Shown here piece by piece: positions 22,401 to 36,190 of a stretch of DNA of 64,000 bases. Every line of letters begins with the position of its first letter. Position 1 is the first letter of the stretch. Position numbers and translations under genes: made by a program. Source of the DNA: Phialocephala subalpina (taxonomy: Eukaryota; Ascomycota; Leotiomycetes; Helotiales; Mollisiaceae); assembly GCA_900073065.1 (NCBI GenBank), contig FJOG01000004.1, positions 672,985 through 736,984 of the forward strand. Direction: 5' to 3'. Under the pieces are notes generated by a model. It made no database searches. It saw only the letters and a program-made list of their open reading frames with translations, and was not told the DNA's origin.

Positions 22401-23241
22401 CTTTTCCGACAATTCCGGATCCGAGCTGATGGCTGAATTCCCTCCTGGAGTCTGCGCGACTGGTGGAGAGTAGGAGTGATAGGGTGATGTTGCCGTCATT
22501 GTTCCAATATGAGAGCCCCAGATCTGATAAAATTTAAATCAGATGAAGGATTGGGCAAGACAATCTTGAGGTACTTACGATTCCAACGAGGATCCCTTCA
22601 ATATCTGCGCCGTGGGTCAAGATACCTTCCACCGAATCATTCCATACCAACACCATTCTTTCTTCGCGCAATACACATACATAGGATTTTCTCGTAACGA
22701 CAGATTTTCCGGACGCGAGATGGCGAAGCGACTGAACGACGTTGATCTTGAGTCCTCTTGCCCCTACATTCAACTCTGTCTGGAAAGGACCAATCTGATC
22801 GAGGAGTGCCGATGTTATCTCGGATGACATGGTGAACGCGCATTTGCAATTGAGCGATTGCAGGACTCGATAGAGATCGTGGTCTGCGGTAGGAGGTTCG
22901 GTCGAGAAGTTGCCATCTGGAAGTCGGACTGCAACTCCAAGCCAGGAAGATTCGTCGAGCATCCCATCTTCGTCCTCTGGTGGTTGAAGCCATTTTGCTG
23001 CAGCACATCGACGGTAGAGATATTTGGCAACCTGTTATCAAGGAACATGTCAATATGTTGCAGTTATAATTGCATCAGAATATCATTGGAGATAATGACG
23101 ACATACCAACAGATGTCTGTTTTGACTCCCTGCCGATCCTGTACTAAGGATGCTTGTTGGCCTATCCATCAAGGGTGGTCGAGCGAGTGCCATCGTGGAC
23201 ATCTCTCCCCCAGGGGAGGACGCTGGTGAATCGGAAACCAT
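19449..23241 (-). CDS. family 2 glycosyltransferase, multi-pass polysaccharide synthase (ZtGT2-like)
   Basis: I can follow 18 in-frame exons from MVSDSPASSPGGEM (ATG at 23241) to FALGLV and TAA at 19449. GT2 landmarks in order: IQMPVYKEG, YVNEDGMQ, IDSDTRV (DxD), FVGHNAFLRWKAVQ, SEDFDMSLRLQ and YDELARWEKYAYG (Q/RxxRW-type site). Helices lie on both sides, for example LLLHAAVVGVAMTLVVFVEML before the catalytic domain and FVLFFGGISLHLTTAILCHFLS after it. One exon is only six bases, 20676-20681, giving D-H within WSDDHVSEDF. The architecture matches the processive fungal GT2 that supports hyphal growth on solid surfaces in Zymoseptoria tritici and Fusarium; the sugar polymer is unknown. No lesion was found despite the dense introns. 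Confidence 0.9.
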
Positions 23242-25213
23242 AGTCCCTCAACAAAAGACCAGAAACCTGCAAGTACAATGTTCTAGTTTTCAAGATTTCT
23301 GCTCAGAAACCACGAGGATCATATTCAACCGGAGCCCCAAAGACTTCGAAGCAATCAATCCACAACAAAAACAAATTAAGATGGTTTGGAGAAGAGGCTG
23401 GAAAGTTTGCCGGGTTTCCAAATATCGGCCGCGCCAGCTCAGACGGATACGTTGGGGGGTGACCCAGAATCGGGAACATCTGGCGCGCACGGCGTAGCTG
23501 AACGACGTATCGAGAAGAGCGGAATATCCATGGCCAGGCTCGAGCCCATCAGTACGGAGTGCGGAGTATTTTTTGCAGAGATAGACGGACCCCAAGGATG
23601 AACTTCAAGGGAACCTAGGCCGTGCAGGCAAGTAGTGAGCTATCTCTGACCTCCCTGCTACTTTCAGATGCAGGTAACTCCGATTAGGCAATCAGATGTT
23701 AGCTTTAGACCAGCTTCTGGGTTGTCTGGAGGCTGGTGGATAAGAATAGACTCAATTGCTGGCGATTGATCAACGAATCCGAAACACAAACTGCAGCCCT
23801 GTTCACCTCACTGCAGGCTCGAGGGAGCTCGACGAGGGTTCTTCATCCAGACTTGCACAAAGCACATCGACTGCACCCACACCACGAGCCTGCTGGCGGC
23901 CTCGGCACGTCTCGAAAGCGCTGGCCTTCGAGGCCAATGCGCGTGTATCAAGTGAGATAAGGATATTGGAAATGAAGCTGCAGAAGAATACGAACGGCAG
24001 GTCGAACACAGCGACGCCGAGACGGAGTGCTTTTGGCATGTCACTAAAAAGTTTACTTGGCTTTGCCGCTCTGCTCTCGATCGAGTCAGCTTGGGCCGTT
24101 CGGTGAATTCATGCGGCAGATAACCTTGTCATGCCAGGACAACGTGGAGATAACTATCCCCTTTCGTCCTAGACTCTGCAGGGCCGGAATGTCGGAGCGA
24201 GGGGTGTTGTATTGTTGCAGGGGAGAGGTAGAGAAGAGCAAAATAAACGAGAAGTGAAGAGAAGCATGGTTTGTGGTTACAAAGTATAAAGTAAATTCTC
24301 CGCGCGCTTGATTGGCACGCTAGAACCCCCTACCCGAGACTAGTCTTACACCAAATCGGACGAGGCACGGGCCACCTTCCACCATTTTTATCTTTGACCG
24401 CCAACAAAACGTTGCGGGAACTGTTCACCAACTGTTGACCGTGTAACAAACAATCCCGCCAACACGACCGATGAGAATATCTCGCAGTATCGCCTCATCC
24501 CACTCATCGAAGGCGCGACGGGCAGTGGGGGTTGAACGCCTCAAAAGTTCCATATTGTTTTCACGGGAAATCGTCAGCGAATCGTCAGCACGCTGGCCGC
24601 CGAGTACAGCACCTTATCTTGCTATTTCGTCTTGCTGCTGTCAGACGGCAGTCGACCTCCCTTTGGACGAAAATTCCCCTCGAAAGTGCGGAGTAAGATA
24701 TGCAACTTGTAGTCACCGCCGTCAATCTCTCTCTCAATCGCGGTCCCAGGCTCTCGATCTGTTGCAGTACAGCGGAGATACTCCCTGCCAGAGTACTTGA
24801 AGCAGTCAGCTCACCTCGGCCAGCCCTAGAGGCCCTGAGGGGTATCAAATTCCTTGAATTTGTTGATGCTTAAATTCTGGGAGGAGCAGGGACTCCTGAC
24901 AGGGGTCCTTACTTCCCTGTCATACAGACCCTCAGGGGAGTATGCATTGCCAAGGGTATTGCAGGACGTGGCGCAATATTGTTGCAGCTTTCGCTGCAAT
25001 GAATTTGGATTGCAGGAGACGGCATGGGAATTTTCTTATCAGCAATTGTTGTTCGTTATCTCGTCTTTCATTTGGTTGAAGTTGCTCATAGTTGAAGCAA
25101 AGTAAGCAGCAAGTGACGTCGATTGAGGCAATTGTGTTTTTGATTGTTTTGCCTGCTTGTTGTAACTTCAAGTGCTGAGGGAGAATTGGTTTCGAAGATT
25201 CAGAACTTTCAAC
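23242..25213. other. 2 kb intergenic region between divergent GT2 and GH16 genes
   Basis: This carries both promoters. A 116-codon plus frame around 23756-24106 has no recognisable domain and no convincing splice partners. Near 24830-24940 two short near-palindromic copies of ccctgaggg/ccctcaggg face each other about 100 bases apart. Confidence 0.45.
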
Positions 25214-26973
25214 ATGTCGTACAACAGCTCGCTCTTGGTCACGGAGACCCCTCGAGAGGAAATTTCCTCAACTCCTGGAAGAGAATCGTCAATTTCTGGT
25301 ACGGGTTTCCCCGAGTTCTTTTCGCCTTTGCAATTGCCTTACTGATAATTCCTCAGTGGCCTCGATAACTCGTCAGCGTCGATTCAAGAGTGCCCGCTTG
25401 ATCGGAGAGTGAGTCTCATCCAAGACGAGATTCAGGTAACCACTGACCAAAATTGAAGATATGAGAAACCATGGATAGAGGATTGGAAGAAAGGAAAGAA
25501 GGGGAAGAGACTTTCAGGTCGAGCTTGGGATTCTGTCATATTCTGGACCAGCATTTTTCTGGGATTCGCCATTGGGGCGCTCATGTGCTACTTGTCGTTT
25601 ACAAAAGTCTCCAACTTCGAGGTATGGGTTCCAATGTTCAGCTCATGACTGAATTCTGACCTCAATATAGTATTGTCTCGTTTTCGAAGATAACTTTGAA
25701 AAGATAGACCCAGACATTTGGGGCTACGAAATCCAGAGAGGCGGCTTCGGGTACGTTCCCATAACCCAGTTACTACCTTTGAGATCCCAACTTAACTCCC
25801 AACCAGCTCCGGATCCTTCGAATGGACAACCAGTGACCCAAGAAACGCATACACCGACGCAGAAGGCCTTCACATCATCCCAACACTCACAGTCGATGAT
25901 ACCGACATCACTCCCGCTGAGATCCTTGATGGCTACACCTTGAATCTTACAACGATGGGAACTTGTACTTCCAGCGACGTTCATGCTTCCTGCTCCATTT
26001 ACAGCAACCAGACGTCTGGGGATATTATCAATCCTGTCCGTAGTGCAAGATTGACTACGAAGGGGAAGAAGACTATCAAGTATGGGAGAGTTGAAGTGGT
26101 GAGCACTTTCAATTAGCTTCAGTGCCACTTGGAGCTTCAAGGAGCTCGAATTAACTTTTTCTAGGTTGCGAAAATGCCCCGAGGAGACTGGCTCTGGCCC
26201 GCAATCTGGTAAGGAACCTGCATGTGATTTCAGGCCATGTACTGATCAAACAGGATGATGCCAGAAGATTCCGTCTACGGAGACTGGCCCGCAAGCGGCG
26301 AAATCGATCTCGCAGAATCCCGGGGCAACAACGGAGACGACTACGCTGCCGTTGGAGGAAGAGACAGTTTGATCTCAGCAATGCATTGGGGACCCATTGC
26401 ATCAGTCGATGCTTTCTGGCGAACAGACGGCAAGCACAACGTCCGCCGAACCGATTACAGCAACCAATACAACACCTTCGGACTTGAATGGAGCGAGAAA
26501 TATATCTTTACTTATATCAACAGTCGACTTCTTCAAGTATTCTTCGTCTCCTTCGCAGACGGCAACAAAAACATGTGGGACCGCGGCCACTTCGGCCAAG
26601 ACATCGTCAACAATTCTGCTCTCCATGATCCTTGGTCTCAAACCGGAGCACCTAATACTCCTTTCGATCAACCTTTCTACCTAATTTTGAATGTCGCAGT
26701 TGGAGGTACCAATGGGTTCTTTCCGTAAGCCAAAAATATCTCCTTCCATTTCACACTATTTGCAGATCAGGGGACCCAGCTAATTTGGGGTGTGATGGGT
26801 GCAGGGACCAAATCGCCAACAAGCCATGGGGAGATAAATCTCTTTCCGCTCAAAGGGAATTTTGGAATGCGTCTGGGATTTGGTACCCGACGTGGGGGAA
26901 CGGGACCACGAGGGGGCTGAATGTGAAGAGTGCTAAGATGTGGAGTCAGGGTGCTTGTGGTTCTCCTTCTTGA
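25214..26973 (+). CDS. GH16 endo-beta-1,3(4)-glucanase-like, type II membrane anchored
   Basis: The ATG is at 25214 (MSYNSSLLVTETPRE). Several short introns separate exons through to GACGSPS and TGA at 26973. After a basic cytoplasmic tail (KKGKKGKRLSGR) there is one transmembrane segment, VIFWTSIFLGFAIGALMCYL, then the catalytic domain outside. It has FEDNFEKIDPDIWGYE, RLTTKGKKTIKYGRVEV and the active-site strand GEIDLAESRG, which fits E-x-D-x-x-E of GH16. WLWPAIWMMPED precedes the active site as in laminarinases. The gene should act on beta-glucan of the wall or periplasm. It sits beside a GT2 synthase and a WSC-glyoxal oxidase, so this part of the window is rich in surface functions; co-regulation is not shown. 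Confidence 0.88.
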
Positions 26974-28869
26974 ACTCCCCCCTTCAAGTCTCAAATTGTA
27001 CACTGATATGTTTTCTTTTTTCTGTTTGGATTCTTTGGGAGCGAGCGATACATCTAGATTGGACAGGTAGGAAGCACGGCGAATGGAATTGGGGCATTTC
27101 AATTGTGATGCAGTAGTAATCACTTATTCGAGAATATATAAGCCGCACTCACGTTTACCTGAATTCTCTCCATCTGTACCTCCCAAATTTCAAAAGGTCA
27201 AAATTATGATGCAATCATGGGTGGGCTCCATCCCCCCTGCACCCGCATGCATATGCCAACGTCAATGGTACGCTGCACAGGGGCAATTAACTTGCATGCT
27301 GACAGGCACCCTTCACCCACACTTCGCTAAGCCATCTGACGAGAACGATGAGGCTGCAGGCTGTTCTTGGCTCTTTACAATTTGGCCTATCTCAATCACT
27401 TCTCGTATCTACGGAAGGCAGCTGTCCCACAATTGATTGTGGTCCTCAACATCAGATGAAGTGGGAAGAGGTTTCCTTTTTCTTCAAACTGAGACAAAAA
27501 CGCGTCGCATTTTCTTATCAGATCAGATGATGAGGCGTTTAATCACGGCTGGCGGATGGGTGGCGCGGGTGGAGAGTTTGAGCCGCGCTGGGCCATGAAT
27601 CAATAAGTTTCGAAGAGAGACAGAAGGGACGAGCTCTTTCCACGATGTAACGGCGGCGCTAAGGCACACACAACCTCAACAAGTGGCTGAACCGATGCGC
27701 GATAATAAATTCAACCCTTGTGAACTTCCTTTTCGAGACCATTGGACTCTTTTCTCCAAGGGCCGGGGAACGCTTCCTACTTCTCGCTAGGAAACTCCAC
27801 CAATTAGGGGAGCGCACGGCCTGAGGCGGCCACTAAGAACACCAAGAACACTAAGATAGGCTTATCCAGCGGATCAAATGCCTAGTCTTTCCTAGGCGAT
27901 TCTTAATTCGACGTCCCCTGCTTTGTTACACCACCAACCACATCGAGAACTTCCCCTTTTACTCATTCTTTTACCACGACAGTCCACGACCCCTCTTCAA
28001 CGTTACTGCTGCTTGTCAGCCAAGACATGCAGGTAAGATGAATCACAGAAGTCAATATTCTATCCCTACCGCCTCCTCGCGCTTCCCCTCTATTCCATCC
28101 CAAAGCTTACCTCTCCCGACTCGTTCCCGCCAATCTGATACCCTTGCAGTCAGCCGCCTTGATGCGAGATACTTTATTTTGCAGCCCCAACGTCGTATTT
28201 TGACAACCACGGCCTCCTCACATCCCCAACCACGCATCGGCCAACCTAACCGACGTGCAACGTGTACGGGAAGTCTCGTCCAGAGGTTCGGGCTTGATTC
28301 ACGGCGGCCTGCATCAAGGCAATATTCTGCTGCATTGACAGCGTTGCCCAGAGAACAGCCTGCAGCACAGTTCGGAGAGGGCGTCTTCATCTGCCCTCTT
28401 CCGTTGTCAGCCGTGCCGAGCCAGTCGCTTGGACAGACACGACCACTGCATATCCAGTACCTGAACCAGGGGTTAAGATAACGAGGTAAGCCGTTCCTGT
28501 ACAACCATACGCCAAATTACCTTTTCTCGTATAATTTCATCCGCGTCAAAATTGAAGTTATTCTCGTGCAGATAATTCATCTACCGGGGTCGATCTTTCT
28601 TCCCGGAATAAGACTATTGATTGGGAACACCCCACAATGGCTAACTCGATGCCTGCGGTAGTAGCGGTGGCAGGATATGGCTCAGCTGGGCTGAATGGAA
28701 GGGGAGGGGACACGTGAGGTGGAGAATGGGCCGTTTTTCGCAGGTTCGCATTCAGGAACGGACGCGTTGGCGTTTGTGGGAATTTTTTTTATTTACTCTG
28801 CTTGCAAACTTTGTGCTTCCTTCTTGGTAGTCCATTCATGTTTGCGTAGAGAGTAGGTTCTTTTGCATC
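26974..28869. other. 1.9 kb intergenic region
   Basis: No supported gene. A 147-codon plus frame at 28038-28481, rich in Arg, Ser and Pro, has no recognised domain. It could be a small gene, but a long antisense frame in the same place suggests composition bias. Confidence 0.4.
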
Positions 28870-31800
28870 ATGGTTCCGACACTCGTTCAGTCCGTTTGGG
28901 CACTTGCTCTATACTCTCTTGTAAGTATTTGACACTCAATCATACTTTTGGCATGTGATTGAAAAGTCTTGGCTGACTGATTGTGCTAGTTGCCACAGGC
29001 GGAGGCCGGGAAGGCGAGAGATGTTAGAGCTGTTGTCCAACCAAGAGCCACAGGTTGGGCGTATGTCGGATGTTATGTGTAAGTCTCCGTTTCTTCAGCA
29101 GCATCCACACTTTCTGGCCTTGATCTTGCTGCATGCTTTCAAATCCGCATGCCACAATCTATTCCTATGACGTTGAGACGAAAACACAAGGGTCAAGAGC
29201 CCATCAAGATGGACCGGGCTTCGGAATCCAAACTTTTCAGCTTCTCGGTTCTGCGAGATACCGCATGCCGGGACTTTGGACTTGGCAATGATTCCTTGAT
29301 TGATTGATTGATTGATTGATCATGACGTGCTTTGTACAGCAGTAGTCTTATCAAAGGAGCCTCAAGACTAACGTTCACTTGACAGTGACCAAGTTGGTGC
29401 ACGCACACTTACTGTAAACCCCGGTACCACTGGCGGGACAGCTGCATTGACGGTAGAGCTTTGTACCTCGACATGTCAAGGTCTAGGCTATGTCTTCGCG
29501 GGCATGGAATATGCAGGAGAGTGTTGTAAGTCTCCGAGTCCATTCAAAATCTCGAATTTCCAAAGCCATTATTCAAAGCTGACTATACAGACTGTGGCAA
29601 TTCCTTCGCCAATGGCGGAGGTCCTGCTTCTGATGGCGAGGTTGGATGCAATATGGCATGCAATGGCAACGCTACAGAGATCTGTGGCGGCTCTTACAGA
29701 CTCAGCGTCTGGGACTACAACGATGCCATTGCCACTGTCTCAAGCTCAGCAACCACTGCATCATCAACAGCCTCATCAACATCCTCCTCTGCTTCAGCCA
29801 CCTCAACGCTCGGTGGGTGGACATCACTTGGTTGCTACAATGACACTGTCGGCGTCCGCACCCTCTCAACAGAAATCTACTCCATCCCCGGAGCCTCCAT
29901 GACAGTAGAACTCTGCCTCGCCGCTTGCGCAGCTGCATCATTCACCTACGCCGGTCTCGAGTATGCAGGAGAATGCTACTGCGATACCAAGATTGAAAAC
30001 TATGGCGCCCCAGCCTCAGATGGCTGTGACATGGCCTGCAACGGTAACGCAGCAGAGACTTGCGGAGGTGCAAATCGTCTGAACATGTACTTACTCGCCG
30101 GCTCTGGGACAGGAACCACCACTTCGTCAACCTCGGGAACTGGTTCAGTCACGAGTACAAGCAGTACATCCACGACTTCAGCCCCGGTAATCACATCCCT
30201 TCCCACAGGATGGACATACAAAGGCTGCTGGATCGACCAAGCATACGGCCGTATCCTCTCCACTCAATCACCCGATAGCGCGACCCTCACAGTTGAGTCC
30301 TGCGTAGCTGCTTGTGTAGCACTCGGATACTCGATTGCGGGCATGGAGTATTACACTCAATGCTATTGTGGTAATTCGATGATTAATCAAGCGGCGTTGG
30401 CGACGGCTGATACGGATTGTAATACGGCGTGTGGTGGGAATAGTGCGGAGATGTGTGGTGGTGGGGATCGGATGAGTATTTATTCGAATGAGACGACGTT
30501 GGATATTACGCCGGTTCCACAAACGCAGTTGACAGGGTTGCCGGGGAGTTGGAATTACTCTGGATGTTTGCTGTGAGTACCGACACTTTTGTGTTGTTAA
30601 GTCCACTTCCTCCTCGCTGGGGCAGGCCTTTGGCTTTTGCTGTTCAAGTAGATCTTGACTAACTTCTTGAACAGTGACAACGCCGTGACTCGGACATTCC
30701 CCTACCAGTTAGAGTTCTTGAACAACAACACAGCAACCAACTGTCTCTCGCAATGTCAGCTCTTTGGATACGGTGCTGGCGGCATGGAGTATGGAGAGCA
30801 ATGCTGTAAGTCAGATCTTTCTGCATAACTGCCCTTCTTCCCTCACCTCTTCCCCTTTCCTCCAGTCCCACTAACATAAAAACAGTTTGCGGCGACGTCC
30901 AAAACGTCATCGACTCCGGTGCCACACTGCAAGCGGAAGGAGACTGCAACATGGTCTGCTCAGGCAATGACTCATATATCTGTGGTGGACCTAGTCGGAT
31001 CTCGTATTATACTTGGACTGGGGCTCCACTTGCGAGTTGGGATTTCAGGACGGGAATAAGTGCTGGGGAATATCAGTTCCTCATCGGCGGTATGCCACCC
31101 TCCACCCTCCCGCTCTGTGACACAATACTTACTCAAGCTAGGCCCCATCATCCCCCTAATTGCTCAGCCAGGTGTAAATGGGAAGATCACTTTCCTGGAG
31201 AAGGTAAGAGAGACCAAAGCTTTTGCTGAAGAGTAGTGCTTACGATTAAACAGTTCGGAACCGAGCCAGCAAACAACTCAACAGGCGCCTACGAACTCGA
31301 CCTGAAGCTATTGAACAACTACACTGCCGCTTGGAGACCAATGCACGTTAAGAGTGATGTGTTCTGCGCTGCCAGCTTGACGCTTCCTGACAAGGCCGGG
31401 AGAATGCTTGATATTGGTGGTTGGGCGAATGATGCAACTTATGGCGTGAGACTGTAAGTCTACCTCTCCTTCATCGAACCTCTTACCTGTCTGAAATCTG
31501 TGGGCTGACTCCAAGATATAGGTACTGGCCAGACGGCACCCCCGGAACCTGGGGCGTAAACGACTGGGAGGAAAACGTCCTCGAAGTCCACCTCCAAGCC
31601 GGCCGCTGGTACCCCTCTGCTATGATAATGGCCAACGGTTCTATCCTCGTCATGGGCGGCGAAGAAGGCTCCAACGGGGCCCCCATTCCCTCTCTCGAAG
31701 TCCTTCCTTTGCCCCCGGGATCCGGTACCCTTTATTGCGACTACCTCGACCGTACTGATCCTTATAATCTTTATCCATATTTGGCGGTATTGCCGACCGG

Positions 31801-32823
31801 AGGAATTTTTGTGGCTTATTATAATGAGGCGAGGATTCTTGATGAGGTCAGTTTGCAGACGCAGAAGGTGCTGCCAAATATTCCGGGGGCGGTGAATGAT
31901 TTTTTGGGAGGGAGGACGTATCCATTTGAGGGGACGGCGGTGTTGTTGCCGCAGTATGCTCCTTATACGGAAGCGTTAACGATTATGATTTGTGGTGGTT
32001 CAATCCCCGGTCCTGAGATCGCACTCGACAACTGTGTTTCGCTGCAGCCGGAAGTTAGCGGTGCGAATTGGACGATTGAGCGGATGGTGAGTCTCTTCCT
32101 CCTTTCCATTTCTAAGCAGTCCATGCTAATAGAGCTGAACAGCCGTCGAAACGCGTGATATCCTCCATCTGCGCCCTCCCAGACGGAACCTACATGATCA
32201 TGAACGGCGGACAACAAGGCCGCGCCGGCTTCGGTCTAGCCACCCAACCAAACTACAACGCCGTCCTCTACGATCCCTCCAAGCCCCTCAACTCCCGCAT
32301 GTCCGTCATGGCAAATACCACCATCATGCGCCTCTACCACTCGGAAGCCGTTCTGCTGCAAGATGGTCGTATTTTGGTCTCCGGATCCGACCCCGAGGAT
32401 GTTCGATTCCCCCAAGAATATCGCGTCGAGGTCTTCTTACCTCCTTACCTCCTCTCTGGCGCCACCCCACCCTCCTACAACATCACCTCAAAAGACATCG
32501 CGTACGGTGGAACAACAACGTTGACAATCACCCTTCCTACTGGTAATTTCGCAAACATGAAGATCTCCCTAATGGCTTCCGTGGCTTCAACACATGGTAA
32601 CAGCATGGGTCAGCGGACGATTTTCCCAGCTTTCAGTTGTAGTGGAAATGTGTGCACGGTGACAGCGCCGCCGAATGCGCACGTCTGTCCGCCGGGGTGG
32701 CATATGTTGTTTGTGCTTGATGATGGGGTTCCGAGTTATGCGGAGTGGGTGAGGATTGGTGGGGATCCGGCGGGGTTGGGGAATTGGCCGGATTATCCTG
32801 ATTTTACGCTTCCTGGTGTTTAA
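28870..32823 (+). CDS. glyoxal oxidase (copper radical oxidase) with four WSC domains
   Basis: About 1,040 residues in ten exons, from [17 protein letters not shown] (signal peptide) to TLPGV and TAA at 32823. Four WSC domains come first, beginning [29 protein letters not shown] and WNYSGCLLD, separated by Ser/Thr-rich linkers such as [15 protein letters not shown]. The glyoxal-oxidase core follows: the cofactor cysteine in VFCAASLTL, the tyrosine in [11 protein letters not shown], the axial Tyr-His in [10 protein letters not shown] and the later histidine in [10 protein letters not shown], then the C-terminal DUF1929 region. These match the Cys-Tyr cofactor and copper ligands known from Phanerochaete glyoxal oxidase. 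It should oxidise aldehydes to acids with release of hydrogen peroxide outside the cell, held to wall glycans by the WSC modules. Confidence 0.92.
29296..29320. repeat. tetranucleotide microsatellite (TTGA)6
   Basis: Six tandem TTGA units lie inside an intron of the glyoxal-oxidase gene. Confidence 0.9.
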
Positions 32824-34239
32824 GTGGTCGATGAGCGTGGTGTTATGAGAGAAGATTCTGTCGTTTGTTGGTATTCTGTTAATAATCTTTGGTGGTGGTG
32901 ATGATCGTCGTCGTCGTCATTGGTGGGAGGGTGTTGAGACGTGTGCCCTTATTTTAATCGTAATGAATTCGAGATCGAATCCAATCATTGCCATCCACCT
33001 TTCTCATTTCTCAATCCTCACCCTGTCGTCGCCGTGTTTTCTTTCGGAGAGTCACATCTCCCATCGCATTGTTGTCGAGATAAGGTTCTCGACGTTCTCA
33101 CTCTCCACTAGCGCACTTCATCTCAGCTGAAAACACGGCCATCACCCACGCAGAGCCTAGACCATCCAAAGCTGAAGATATTTCCGGGCAGAAGAGATCG
33201 ACGTCATAGCGGAGTTGAGAGGTTTCGTAAGAGGAGAGGGAGCTTGGGAAGATTATCTCTCGCATGTTGCCGAGCTCGAGGATGTCGAAAACCTACCAGA
33301 TAAATTCGTTTCCTATACAGAACTTACGATTTCTGGCATCGAAAATGTTCCACCTTCTTTTGACGTTCAGCTCCGAAGAAAGGAAAAGTCTTTTGCATCG
33401 TGCAGGAGTTATCGTGATGTTAACCATACCTTTGCGTCGAGGCTGAGGGACTTGGTGTCTGACAACAACACTTCAAAAACTTGCACGTCTTGGTAACAAC
33501 ATGTGTAGTTTGTGGTGCTCAAGATGTATTCATTAGGCGATGGTGTTGGTGGACAAGAAGTGAGGGGAAGGAATGAGATATATGGTTCCGGCTTCCGGGC
33601 CAAGGTGGGGATATGCGAAATCTGGTGATGATTGGACAAAGAAGTTGGAGCATTACTGCATATCTCAGCTCAGATCGTCCAAGCCTTTCTTGGCTAGAAG
33701 TAGAAGTTCGGAGTTGAGCGGGATGAAGTTGGCCTATCGGCGTTAATGTGGAAATGTTGCGGTGCTGACAGACACTTTGACTTTGTCAAACACTCTACGC
33801 AGGTGGATAATATCTGCGTGCTTTGAGGGGATACCATGGTTATTCAGACCGATCGGTGAGCAGCAAATTTGCTTCATGGATGTACACCAGAATTTGGGAT
33901 CTTGTTCTACCCAATTTGATTCGTTTATGATTTCCTGTAAAGCTCATGGACCAGTCCCGATGCTTGGGGTTGTTTTCGTTTTTGCAATATGCTTGGCTAT
34001 TGAAAACTATTATACTTAACACAAATTCACATTTCGAGAGAAGGAAAGTCAATATATTTTGATGAAGGTCTGTGCCATTTTCCTAACAGTTTCTGGGTAA
34101 TTTCTCTCAAATTAGCAGAGCAGAGAGTGGGACTTTTGAGGCAGCACATGTCTTATTAACGAATATAGCCCACGAGACGAGCGAGCCTCCTGAATGATCA
34201 TCAATACTTCATCGACATATCTCAGAAACAAACACTAGT
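32824..34239. other. 1.4 kb intergenic region
   Basis: No supported gene. A 93-codon plus frame at 33215-33496 has no recognisable domain. Confidence 0.45.
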
Positions 34240-36190
34240 CTACGAAGAGCCCTCGAAAGTTAGACCATCTACCACTTCAAAATTTGTACTTCCCGCTGAT
34301 TTATGCGTATCGAGAGACAGGTGTTTCAAAATGCCTTGCTTAACTGTAGTGTCGTCATGTAAAAGATCCCATGGTTGCTTCACCCAGGCCCCTTTCCAGT
34401 CTAGTGTGGAATTCGGCGATAAAGTATCTTTGAGAGGGCGTAAGAAGCACGTGGTAAAAGAGAGTTTGGAGAGACATCTGAAAGCTGAATAGTCCAACCA
34501 TAACGCGGTCGTCTGGGGTGATAGCCTTCTCGACCAGAAGAAATCACGATCCATGGGATTTGGCCTTTCCGTCCTGGCTATCTTGCATAACTGCCATTGT
34601 GCGTTTTCCGACACAAGAAGTAGCTCCATGTTGTTAACTTGAAACATTGTACCTCCTGAGTAGATGTCCTTTTTCCCTTTGACACCGATATGTAGATTGG
34701 ATGTTTTGGTGAGGAAGCCCTTTTCCCGACACCCATAACCGTCTGGAAGATAGATCACGACCTCATGTATCCTCTCGATTTCGTGACTCAAATTTATGTC
34801 GCTTTCTATCCAGTTCCAGTAGCCAAGTGCAACACATTCAAGAACGATAACCGATGTTGATAGTTGCGATTGAGAAACCGGTGGCAAGGCATTCACCAGG
34901 GAGTCTGATAACTCTGACTGAATGGTACCAAAATCAAAGCAATCTAATAAAGCGCGGAGTGTCGTGTAGAAGTCCTTAGACTGTACTCTTAATGCCAACT
35001 CAACTTGGTGGTATCGAAAGTAGTGATCCACTAAACCTTCACAGATTTCGGCAGCTGACCTGGAGCAGTCCACGGGGGAAGCCTTTTGGCAACACATCGC
35101 ACTTAAACCACGTAGGCCAAAGACTTTGTCCCGAATATCCAAGCACAATGCGTCTTTATACGCTTGAAAGACGTCGAATAGGCTCTTGTAGACATCCATT
35201 GTATCGAATCTACCATGACTCCATGACTGATGGTCACGCCTCTGCTGAAGGATCTTGACGGGTGTAGCTCCTTGCAACCTATTCCATACAGAATATCGAC
35301 TAAATTTGCATCCAGATGTAATGTCTGGCGGTCTTGCAAAGAACGGCACAAGATCATTCCAGTTTATATCATATTTGCCGATACGAAGCATAATATGGCG
35401 AGTGAGGACCAGTTCTTGTATGATCCATAGACGCGTCCAATAAGTTTTACTGAAGAGCTTCAGAATTGTAGCACAAGTTGTCCTCGACTGCTTTATGTAG
35501 GCAATCGAACTCTCATATTTTTTCTCCGCGGGACTATTCGAAGGGAGATCTTCGTTAATGTCCGTTGTCGGTCTTCCGTATGATCCGCAGTATAGCTTGA
35601 TGAAGCTCAGCGCTGCTTCTAGCTCGACGCGCGAAACGGCATCCGGGCTGCTCGATGCATCGTGATGCTCACCTCCCACACCAAGCCAAGCAATGACACG
35701 AGTGGCTTTACTATAGACCTTTCCCATCTGGGATACCTGAGCATAATCAGCTTTCTGCATTACCTCTTTAGAGTCAGCTCTAATTTGAAGTTCACCAAGA
35801 GTGCCTACGAAGGAGGATTATGGGCTCAAAGGGACAGTCGATGACACATACCTGGTGATTTCTTTCCTTCTCGTTCTTCTGGTCGATGCATAGCGCGTCA
35901 ATCCAAAGAAGTCTCTCGTCCCTATCCTGTCGAAGATACCAAAGTGCCCAGTAGAGATTTTCGCGAACGGGAAACTCTTCTTCCAGGGTGATCGAGAACT
36001 TGCTGCTTTTTGCAGGTCCCCATTCGTAAGAGAGTGCTTCGTATTTGCAATCGCCGCTATTCAGGTCTCCAATGTCTAAGAAACATAGGACCTTGTCTGA
36101 CGCACAGCGCGGCTGCAGACGAATGAGCCGGATTTGAGTGGTTGACCGGTCAATGGGAAAAGAAGCGTAGAGCTCAGATGATGCCGGCAT
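34240..36190 (-). CDS. HET-domain protein (heterokaryon incompatibility)
   Basis: Two exons, 36190-35852 and 35763-34240, joined in phase 0 across an 88-nt intron, give about 620 residues. The three HET blocks are present: YEALSYEWG at residues ~50-58, LWIDALCIDQ at ~95-104 followed by the E-R-N-HQV region, and RLWIIQELVL further on. The C-terminal half is unrecognised. HET domains act in allorecognition and programmed cell death between incompatible strains; which partner triggers this one cannot be told. The family is large and rapidly evolving in filamentous ascomycetes, and most members are not linked to a genetically defined het locus. No lesion is seen. Confidence 0.9.

Noticed and set aside
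24825..24945. Pair of ccctgaggg/ccctcaggg words as terminal inverted repeats of a small element
   Set aside because: Only nine bases match, each word is nearly palindromic by itself, and no target duplication was found.
28038..28481. 147-codon plus-strand open frame
   Set aside because: A 150-codon frame exists on the opposite strand in the same place, which points to base composition; no recognisable domain.
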